Below are positions 1-4,876 of a DNA stretch of 18,544 nucleotides, in pieces. The stretch is from CAZVWJ01 sp964631325 (GTDB taxonomy: Bacteria; T1Sed10-126), in NCBI GenBank assembly GCA_964631325.1, contig CAZVWJ010000051.1, positions 1-18,544 on the forward strand, in the 5' to 3' direction. The translations under genes were made by a program, and so were the position numbers. The stretch's first letter is position 1, and every line of letters begins with the position of its first letter. A model generated the notes under the pieces. It was given only the letters and a program-made list of their open reading frames with translations. It did not search any database and was not told where the DNA came from.

Positions 1-8
1 CGTAGATA

Positions 9-48
9 CACATTATGCACGAAATTTTAGAATTTCGTGCATAATGTG
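9..48. repeat. perfect 18-bp inverted repeat (hairpin)
   Basis: Arms 9-26 and 31-48 are perfectly complementary (CACATTATGCACGAAATT and its reverse complement) around a 4-nt TTAG loop. The stem is AT-rich, and the following sequence on the plus strand is only loosely T-rich (ATTATTTTATTT from 58), so it is a poor intrinsic terminator by sequence. It could be the terminator of a gene left of the window, a regulator's palindrome, or an end of a mobile element cut by the window edge. Confidence 0.7.
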
Positions 49-138
49 GGCTAAGATATTATTTTATTTGTTTGAAAATATAAGTTATGATTGGTTTGAA
101 TCAAAATTCTACACAGAACTTTCTAATGACACCCCAAC

Positions 139-226
139 GTCATTCCGGGTGGAGGCGCGAAGCGCCGGAAACCCGGAAACCATCGATCTTTGAATTATGG
201 ATTGGCGGGTCAAGCCCGGCAATGAC
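139..226 (+). repeat. 88-bp dispersed palindromic repeat, copy 1
   Basis: The element begins GTCATTCCGGG and ends CCCGGCAATGAC, so the outer ends GTCATT/AATGAC are inverted repeats. The second copy at 2353-2440 is also 88 bp and lies in the opposite orientation. A further 13-bp perfect inverted repeat (CAGAACTTTCTAA at 114-126 and its complement at 233-245) brackets it, making a roughly 132-bp palindromic block just upstream of the DUF4870 gene. GTCATTSCCGG-type elements are common non-coding, MITE/REP-like dispersed repeats in bacteria. Confidence 0.75.
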
Positions 227-269
227 AGTGCGTTAGAAAGTTCTGAATTCTACTTTAAGGAGGTTTATT

Positions 270-668
270 ATGGAAAATGGTGAAATGCGGGAAGAACCAG
301 CCGAAGCAGAACAAGGAAGCGGGGTTGAGAGTTCTGAGGAAAATACGTGGGCGATGGCAGCTCACCTGAGTGCTTTAGTTGGATTGATCGGTGTTCCGTT
401 CGGAAATATACTCGGCCCACTGGTAATATGGCTGGTTAAAAGAGATGAATCAGCTTTTGTCGGTGATCAGGCCAAGGAAGCGCTAAATTTTCAAATTTCA
501 ATGTCTGTCTACGGTGTGGTGGCGGCAGTCCTTGTTTTCTTATTGATCGGATTAGTTCTACTGCCCCTGCTGGCAATTGCCTGGTTTGTGCTACTGATTA
601 TGGCTGCTATGGAAGCTAAAAAGGGGAAGAAATACCGGTATCCGTTTACATTCCGGTTGATAAAGTAA
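270..668 (+). CDS. DUF4870 domain membrane protein
   Basis: A 132-residue small integral membrane protein of the DUF4870 family; its molecular function is not established. The family signature is clear: WAMAAHLSALVGLIGVPFGNILGP (in parts, about residues 27-50), then the charged turn KRDES and the KEALNFQIS segment (about 69-77). Three hydrophobic segments are seen at about 31-55, 73-97 and 98-115, after a strongly acidic N-terminal tail and before a basic C-terminus. The start is well supported by an AAGGAGG Shine-Dalgarno sequence at 257-263, seven bases before ATG. It is single and convergent with the ACT protein, with only 7 bp between stop codons and no terminator in that space. A palindromic repeat sits immediately upstream, so its promoter is not obvious. 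Confidence 0.9.
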   Translation: MENGEMREEPAEAEQGSGVESSEENTWAMAAHLSALVGLIGVPFGNILGPLVIWLVKRDESAFVGDQAKEALNFQISMSVYGVVAAVLVFLLIGLVLLPLLAIAWFVLLIMAAMEAKKGKKYRYPFTFRLIK

Positions 669-675
669 TTTCTTC

Positions 676-1104
676 TCAGGTGCCGACGAGGCGTTTTTGT
701 TCGGTAGCAGTGAGGACTTCCCGGGCCTCGTAGGGGTCGGATACTTTAGCAACGAGAAATGAGCCGGCTTCGTATTCAAGCGGTGAGACGGTGTAGTAGG
801 CATATTCTATGTTGATTCCGGCCTGGGAAAGCCGGTTAGCAAACTCGGAGATATTACCTGGTCCGTCATTTAGCTCCAGGGTAAGCACATCGTTATCGAC
901 AACAAGTAACCCCTCGTCCTCAAGCACCTTCTGAGCCATTTCAGGTTTGTCAACGATAAAACGATCGACTGCATGATCAACTGTGTCAGCCACGGTAAGT
1001 CCAAGAACGTTAACATCATTGTTCCGAAAACGCCCACAAATCCGGGCTAATTCACCGGGTTTATTTTTAACGTAGACCGAAAGCTGTTTTCTGAGTCGTA
1101 ACAT
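676..1104 (-). CDS. tandem ACT domain protein
   Basis: A 142-residue protein made of two ACT ligand-binding domains: one from LSVYVKNKPGELARICGRF (about 8-26), the second from LTLELNDGPGNISEFANRL (about 74-92). The N/D-x-PG turn between first strand and helix, where ACT domains bind small ligands such as amino acids, is present in both. There is no catalytic domain, so it is a stand-alone sensor type (similar to COG4747 proteins); ligand and partner cannot be read from sequence. The start has a strong AAGGAGGG site followed by AGCTAAT and ATG. It follows the dehydrogenase on the same strand after a 148-bp gap that shows no terminator, so cotranscription is possible but not proven. Confidence 0.85.
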   Translation of the reverse strand: MLRLRKQLSVYVKNKPGELARICGRFRNNDVNVLGLTVADTVDHAVDRFIVDKPEMAQKVLEDEGLLVVDNDVLTLELNDGPGNISEFANRLSQAGINIEYAYYTVSPLEYEAGSFLVAKVSDPYEAREVLTATEQKRLVGT

Positions 1105-1252
1105 ATTAGCTCCCTCCTTGAAGAACTACCGTAAAGATATTTTCCAAGCCTATTAATGATTTTCGACAGTCCCCCCGGAAAAGTATAAACATTAATTTTG
1201 TTACGGGTTGCGGGTGGCAAGGGCCAAAAAGTTGAGAACCTGGGGGTGGGGA

Positions 1253-2248
1253 TTAGTTTTTGGGAACGGGAGCGGGCAGGTCCCCGGTGGCCTGAAACTG
1301 TTTGATCGAAGCGAGCGTGGACTTCACTTTTCGCTGTAAAGCCGAGCGGGTATTGAAGGCGTTATGAGGGGTAGCAATTACGTTGGGACGAGTCAGAAGC
1401 TCTTCGACAGCCTTAATTTCAGCTTCAGTTCGAGAAGAAACCGAAACCGGTTCGCCGGACAGATAAGCGGCCAGATCACCTTCGTAATTGTAGACGTCCA
1501 GCCCCAGGCCAGCAAGAGGCCCCTCGTCAAGGGCGGTGAGCAGATGGGTGGAGTTAACCACTTCACCACGACCGGCATTAACCAGGTAAGAATTTTCCGG
1601 CAGATCAAACAACAGTTTTCGATCAATTAAGCCGGCTGTTTTCTCAGTTAGAGGGAGAGCAAGAAATATTAAATTACAGGTTTTAAACAACTCCTGTAGT
1701 TTCACGTATTCCAGACCCACTTTTTCAGCCCAGTCCGGGCGGGGATCCAGGTCATTACCTTTTACCGTAACATCAAGTTTACGCAGTCTTTCTGCAGTCG
1801 CCCGGCCAATCCGACCAACCCCAACAATTCCGGCAGTAAACTTAGAAATTTCCCGGCCGGTAAGTTCATTTCTCGAAAAATCTTTCATCGCCCGTTGCGC
1901 TGTGGAAATTTTACGGATCAAACTGAAAGCCACGGACAGATTATGGCCGGCAACCGCTTCCGTCGCATAATCAGGTAAATAACCTACCGGGAAATCTACT
2001 TTTATATCCGTCAGGTGGTCATAGCCGGTTGAACGTGAAATAATACAGGCTGATTTTTTGAGAAGAACATCTGAAAAATTTGAGTGAGTGCGAGTGGTAA
2101 GGATAAATTCATCCGGTAATTCATCTAAATCTAATTTTTGAACTGGTCGTTCATAAAAATTAAGTTCCAGCTCCCCGGAATAAAGCTCTTCGGCCAGGTG
2201 CTTCTCCTCGGAAAAGGCTTCCGCCCAAATTACTTTATTTAATGTCAT
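1253..2248 (-). CDS. D-isomer-specific 2-hydroxyacid dehydrogenase (D-lactate dehydrogenase-like)
   Basis: A 331-residue NAD-dependent dehydrogenase that would interconvert a 2-keto acid and the D-2-hydroxy acid in the cytoplasm. The Rossmann dinucleotide motif GVGRIG is at 143-148. The catalytic set is complete: Arg227 in NAGRGE, Glu256 in LDVYNYEGD, and His295 in the TPHNAF motif. Length is normal for the family (about 310-335). The acidic stretch after residue 250 (VYNYEGD and LSGEP) resembles D-lactate dehydrogenases more than glycerate or phosphoglycerate dehydrogenases, and no C-terminal ACT domain is fused, but a separate ACT-ACT gene lies downstream. The ATG has a modest AAAGGGA site. 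Substrate is uncertain. Confidence 0.88.
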   Translation of the reverse strand: MTLNKVIWAEAFSEEKHLAEELYSGELELNFYERPVQKLDLDELPDEFILTTRTHSNFSDVLLKKSACIISRSTGYDHLTDIKVDFPVGYLPDYATEAVAGHNLSVAFSLIRKISTAQRAMKDFSRNELTGREISKFTAGIVGVGRIGRATAERLRKLDVTVKGNDLDPRPDWAEKVGLEYVKLQELFKTCNLIFLALPLTEKTAGLIDRKLLFDLPENSYLVNAGRGEVVNSTHLLTALDEGPLAGLGLDVYNYEGDLAAYLSGEPVSVSSRTEAEIKAVEELLTRPNVIATPHNAFNTRSALQRKVKSTLASIKQFQATGDLPAPVPKN

Positions 2249-2286
2249 TTGTTTTCCCTTTCAGTTTCAGAAGATCAGGTTGAAGT

Positions 2287-2295
2287 ATTTTAACA
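2287..2295 (-). promoter_or_regulatory. possible extended -10 promoter for the dehydrogenase
   Basis: Reading the minus strand there is TGTTAAAAT, an extended -10 (TGn plus TAAAAT) about 38 bases before the ATG at 2248. No convincing -35 is present, which is tolerated for extended -10 promoters. Weak single-site evidence. Confidence 0.3.
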
Positions 2296-2352
2296 TACAA
2301 TGGTTTAAATTCTATTCGGGCGGAAAAGGGGTCAGAACTTCAAAATGAATTT

Positions 2353-2440
2353 GTCATTGCCGGACTTGATCCGGCAATCCAGTTATTAAATACTTATGGA
2401 TTCCGGATCGCGGTCGCTACGCTCCCTTGTCCGGAATGAC
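2353..2440 (-). repeat. 88-bp dispersed palindromic repeat, copy 2
   Basis: It begins GTCATTGCCGGACTTGATCC and ends TGTCCGGAATGAC; reverse-complemented it lines up with the 139-226 copy at the same 88-bp length. The flanks again form an imperfect inverted repeat (AACTTCAAAA before, TTTTGAGGTT after). It fills part of the 387-bp gap between the divergent dehydrogenase and histone genes; apart from this repeat, the 2468-2506 hairpin and promoter-like AT-rich DNA, nothing coding is seen there. Confidence 0.75.
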
Positions 2441-2467
2441 GTTTTGAGGTTTTGAAAAGGGGTGTTA

Positions 2468-2506
2468 ATAGGCAGGTTAACCTGTTTTTCTGGTTAATTT
2501 GCCTAT
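2468..2506. promoter_or_regulatory. inverted repeat upstream of the histone gene
   Basis: Arms ATAGGCAGGTTAACC (2468-2482) and GGTTAATTTGCCTAT (2492-2506) match at 13 of 15 positions around a T-rich loop. A second related sequence, GGTTTAACCTGTTT, occurs at 2549-2562, so GGTT(T)AACCTGTTT is present twice in the leader. This could be an operator for the histone gene or an RNA hairpin in its 5' leader; the sequence cannot decide. Confidence 0.4.
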
Positions 2507-2635
2507 TTTACCGAAAAAATCCTTGGCAATTGGCGTTTTGGATTATAAGGTTTAACCTGTTTGCTTGGAAAAAGGGGATTATGAGCGGATTAGAAGCAAT
2601 TGAAATTTCATATAGTGGAAAGGAGGGAAAGATAG

Positions 2636-2809
2636 ATGGCTGATCTCGTATATAAAAGTCGTGTTAAAGACCTGATCAAAGACAAGGGGTTGCTCTGTGA
2701 CAGCGATCTTCCCGCAGCCGCCGGCGACAAGCTAGCTGACCTGCTGGACGACGCTGCCAACCGTGCCCAGGCCAACGGTCGTAAAACCGTACGGCCCGAA
2801 GACCTTTAA
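2636..2809 (+). CDS. small bacterial histone-fold protein (57 aa)
   Basis: A 57-residue protein with N-terminus MADLVYKSRVKDLIKDKGL and C-terminus ANGRKTVRPEDL. The pattern is that of a minimal histone fold of the archaeal HMF/bacterial histone type: short helix 1 (RVKDLIKDKG, about 9-18), a loop with the start of helix 2 (DLPAAAGDKLADLLDDAANRAQANG, about 24-48), then the RKTVRPEDL strand-and-helix 3 signature (49-57) seen in the family. Histone folds bind DNA as dimers; short bacterial members have been described, for example in Bdellovibrio. The protein is acidic overall in helix 2, so DNA-binding mode is uncertain. An AAAGGAGGG site at 2618-2627 precedes the ATG by 8-9 bases. Codons are more GC-rich than the flanks, which fits a well-expressed gene. 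It has its own terminator. Confidence 0.85.
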   Translation: MADLVYKSRVKDLIKDKGLLCDSDLPAAAGDKLADLLDDAANRAQANGRKTVRPEDL

Positions 2810-2830
2810 ATTAATTTAGTATTTGCTTGC

Positions 2831-2869
2831 CTCCGGGAAGAAAATTCTTCCCGGGGGTTATTATTTTTT
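2831..2869 (+). terminator. Rho-independent terminator of the histone gene
   Basis: The stem CTCCGGGAAG/CTTCCCGGGG (2831-2840 with 2847-2856, loop AAAATT) is followed by TTATTATTTTTTG. It lies 22 bases after the histone stop codon. The T tract runs over the stop codon of the convergent FliG-like gene; the opposite strand has no T tract after this stem, so it serves the plus strand. Confidence 0.85.
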
Positions 2870-3328
2870 GTTTTCCGCACCTTCTGATTCCTGCCGTTTC
2901 TGTAATCGCAATCTAAAAAGTAGTGTTTTATACTCCTTCATATTTTCAAATTCTTCCCGATCCATCGGCTGTTCTTGTCCGGCTCTTTTTCGATAGCCCT
3001 GAATTTTTTCTATCTCTTCTTTGAGCATCACCCGGGCACGGTTGCTCATATTTTCACCACAGGTTTCGACCAGGTCGGCCGGCTTACCATGCAAAGCCCA
3101 GCCGAGTGTATTAAAGGAAGTAGCCCGCAATAAATCCTGCAAATTGCGCGTAGCCAATTCCTTGATTTCATTCAAACGGGGAAGGCTTGAAGAAAGGGTG
3201 GTAAAAAAATCAGGGGCCTGGGCCTGGAGAAAACCAAGCAAAAAGTCCCGTTTATCTTCCGGCAGGAAAAAAATGAAATTGCTAAAACGATTTAGTTCTT
3301 CAGCGGGAAGAGAGCTTCCAACGGACAT
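2861..3328 (-). CDS. stand-alone FliG C-terminal-like protein
   Basis: A 155-residue soluble, helical protein. Residues 62-110 (NLQDLLRATSFNTLGWALH, then NMSNRARVMLKEEIEKI) match the C-terminal domain of the flagellar rotor protein FliG, where the typical pattern is VLRExx...LAxALKG...IFxNMSxRAAxMLxEDxE. The preceding part, ELNRFSNFIFFLPEDKRDFLLGFL in pieces (10-35), may correspond to another FliG-type armadillo helix bundle, but I see no EHPQTIA motif. Full FliG is about 335 residues, so this is about half that length and not a complete motor protein. No flagellar genes are near; it closes the nadC series. The start has a GGGAGG site. Its role is unknown; the FliG relationship is inferred from one region. 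Confidence 0.65.
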   Translation of the reverse strand: MSVGSSLPAEELNRFSNFIFFLPEDKRDFLLGFLQAQAPDFFTTLSSSLPRLNEIKELATRNLQDLLRATSFNTLGWALHGKPADLVETCGENMSNRARVMLKEEIEKIQGYRKRAGQEQPMDREEFENMKEYKTLLFRLRLQKRQESEGAENKK

Positions 3329-3352
3329 GGTTAATCCTCCCGGCCAGGAAAA

Positions 3353-3691
3353 TTATGATTCAAAAGTTTCCTGTTCTATTGCCAGTTCTTTTGCTTCCGA
3401 AGCAGTTTTCAGGGGAGCATCTGTTTCATCGTCACGGTAATCATCTATAGTTACCGTGGTCCGGACACGGCGAGCACCGATTTCAAAGGGGGCATTATGC
3501 ATCTGTTTGACGGCTTTCAGGACCTCTTGGAGCGGTCCCCGGATAACGGTACCCAGGGGTGTTTCCTGGAATTTAAGTTCGGAGAGGTGAGCAACCTGGA
3601 TACAACGGCGAATATAAGCCGTTATATCGGGCTCCCCGGTTCCTACCGGGGTCACGGTAACCTGGGCCACAACTTGCTGTTCTTCACTCAT
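3353..3691 (-). CDS. MTH1187/YkoF-type thiamine-binding protein
   Basis: A 112-residue protein of the MTH1187 family (formerly DUF77), small ferredoxin-like folds reported to bind thiamine or related compounds. The signature pieces are VTVTPVGTGEPDITAYIRRC (about 11-30), LKFQETPLGTVIRG (39-52) and MHNAPFEIGARRVRTTVTID (64-83). The usual length is about 95-105, and the tail after 84 is a short acidic extension. The ATG overlaps the nadC stop by 8 bp (ATGAGTGA), so translation is probably coupled. The context links it to cofactor metabolism, but no thiamine gene or TPP riboswitch is seen here. Confidence 0.85.
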   Translation of the reverse strand: MSEEQQVVAQVTVTPVGTGEPDITAYIRRCIQVAHLSELKFQETPLGTVIRGPLQEVLKAVKQMHNAPFEIGARRVRTTVTIDDYRDDETDAPLKTASEAKELAIEQETFES

Positions 3692-4544
3692 TAAGAACCA
3701 ACTCTAAGCTAATATCCAGACTGTCAAAGGAATGGGTAAGTGAACCCACGGAAAGACGGGAAATACCAGTCGAAGCATAAACTTCAACATTAGACAAATT
3801 AATACCACCGGAAGCCTCCACCGGAAGTTCAGACGGCAGTTCCGGCAAAATTTCCTCGATCTCTCCGGCTTTCATATTATCCAACATTAAGACATCGATG
3901 TCAAAATTATTAAGCAACTCAAGCTCCGAACGCTTGTGAATCTCGACTACTACCTCTTTCTCTGTTTCTACTCTGGCCAGAGCTTCTTTTAGATTACCGA
4001 CCGCTTCTTTATGATTATCCTTGATAATCACTGCCTCGGAAAGATCTTTCCTGTGGTTATAGCCACCACCACAGCGGACTGCATATTTCTGGAGTTTTCT
4101 AAAGTGGGGGATGGTCTTGCGGGTGTCATAAATTTTTGTCCCGTAAGGAGCGGCATGTTCCACGAAACGGCCAGTTAAAGTTGCCACCCCGGAAAGTTGT
4201 TGCAGATAATTTAAAGCGACTCTTTCAGCGGCCAGCAATTGTTTTACCGGGCCCCGCAAAAAAGCCAGGGTGGCACCACCACTTACCTGTTCGCCATCTT
4301 CTACCGCCCACTCTATTTGAATTGAACCAGGGCCAGAGACATACTGATCGACAAGGTGAAAAACCTTTTCACTAAGAACCCGGCCGGCCAGGATCCCTGA
4401 TTCACGGCTTTTCAATTGGCCGTGGACCACAGGATTTTCTGTCAGAGTCAATTCAGTGGTTAAATCACCGCCAGCCAGATCCTCGGCCAGAGACTGGCGG
4501 ATATGTTTTTTTAAATAATCCTCAGAAATTGTTAAATCGGTCAC
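3684..4544 (-). CDS. nadC: nicotinate-nucleotide pyrophosphorylase (carboxylating)
   Basis: NadC joins quinolinate and PRPP to give nicotinate mononucleotide, CO2 and pyrophosphate in NAD biosynthesis. The family motifs are all present: ALAED-type start with DLAGGDLTT (23-30), the PRPP/quinolinate-binding DTRKTIP (140-146), GGGYNHR (159-165), KDNH (175-178), LDN (221-223) and EASGGI (243-248). I choose the GTG at 4544 (286 aa), because GAGGT lies six bases upstream and the product then starts like its homologues; an upstream ATG at 4580 would add 12 residues with no good ribosome site and a low-complexity GRGRGERG sequence. nadA and nadB are not in the window. Confidence 0.93.
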   Translation of the reverse strand: MTDLTISEDYLKKHIRQSLAEDLAGGDLTTELTLTENPVVHGQLKSRESGILAGRVLSEKVFHLVDQYVSGPGSIQIEWAVEDGEQVSGGATLAFLRGPVKQLLAAERVALNYLQQLSGVATLTGRFVEHAAPYGTKIYDTRKTIPHFRKLQKYAVRCGGGYNHRKDLSEAVIIKDNHKEAVGNLKEALARVETEKEVVVEIHKRSELELLNNFDIDVLMLDNMKAGEIEEILPELPSELPVEASGGINLSNVEVYASTGISRLSVGSLTHSFDSLDISLELVLNE

Positions 4545-4566
4545 AGTTATACCTCGTTCACCCCTA

Positions 4567-4672
4567 CCTCTTCCCAGCAAGGGCGAGGAAATTGTGGCAG
4601 TACTTTAATCCTTCCCCCAGCAGGGGGGGATTTTGGTATAAAAATTGTTGCACCTGGTAGTTGAATTCAAGC
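4567..4672. repeat. GC-rich palindromes plus a conserved 27-bp tail
   Basis: Two small palindromes, CCTC..CCC-AGCAA-GGG.GAGG (4567-4588) and CCCCC-AGCA-GGGGG (about 4613-4629), are followed by TTGTTGCACCTGGTAG and TTGAATTCAAGC (4645-4672). A close relative follows CCTCCCCC-ATCA-type palindromes at 14806-14840 (TTGATGCACTTGATAG... TTGAATCTAAGC), so the palindrome and tail recur together. The first palindrome overlaps the leader of nadC. Confidence 0.55.
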
Positions 4673-4682
4673 TTGTTTAAAG

Positions 4683-4875
4683 TGTACTCTCCCAGGGTTC
4701 TGGTTACAGATTGTTCCTTATCAGAAGCTCTCTCTACTAACCTCATTCTCGAACGCCATCGTGGCGTTCTCCGAGGTTTTGAGTCGTTTAAGAGCCATCC
4801 AGGCTCAAGACGACTCAAAAAATCCGGTTACCAGAAAGTGCTTCTGATTTGTAAAGGGAACTGTGGGAGAAGACA
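4683..4875. mobile_element. possible small mobile element carrying the solo three-stem motif
   Basis: The ends TGTACTCTCCCA (4683-4694) and TGGGAGAAGACA (4864-4875) are imperfect inverted repeats. Exactly outside them the 7-bp sequence TTTAAAG occurs in the same orientation on both sides (4676-4682 and 4876-4882), as a target-site duplication would. The right-hand copy overlaps the uvrB stop codon, so uvrB ends at the element boundary. TTTAAA is itself palindromic, so the match can also be read as part of a longer inverted repeat. No transposase is encoded. Confidence 0.4.
4713..4861 (-). ncRNA. unrecognised three-stem structured motif, copy 3
   Basis: Outer stem: GTTCC and ATCAGAAGC (4713-4717, 4720-4728) with GCTTCTGAT and GGAAC (4840-4848, 4857-4861). 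Inside, read on the minus strand: GGATTT, then hairpin P2 (11-bp stem 4777-4787/4810-4820, inner stem 4792-4796/4802-4806, 5-nt loop), then ACCTCGG, then hairpin P3 (GAACGCC/GGCGTTC, 4751-4757/4763-4769, 5-nt loop), then GAGAATGA. The same order of conserved linkers and re-paired stems occurs twice at 7038-7415. I know no Rfam family with these linkers; it might also act as folded single-stranded DNA. Confidence 0.5.
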
Positions 4876-4876
4876 T

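Noticed and set aside
669..675. Terminator between the convergent DUF4870 and ACT genes
   Set aside because: Only 7 bp separate the stop codons and no hairpin with a T tract is present around them.
2452..2643. 63-codon plus-strand frame before the histone gene
   Set aside because: It starts at a non-ATG codon inside the repeat edge, has a biased hydrophobic-aromatic composition from AT-rich DNA, and ends overlapping the well-supported histone start.
4564..4818. 84-codon minus-strand open frame over the solo motif and the nadC leader
   Set aside because: Same reason: it covers the hairpins and the GC-rich palindromes, and overlaps the nadC leader without a plausible start site.
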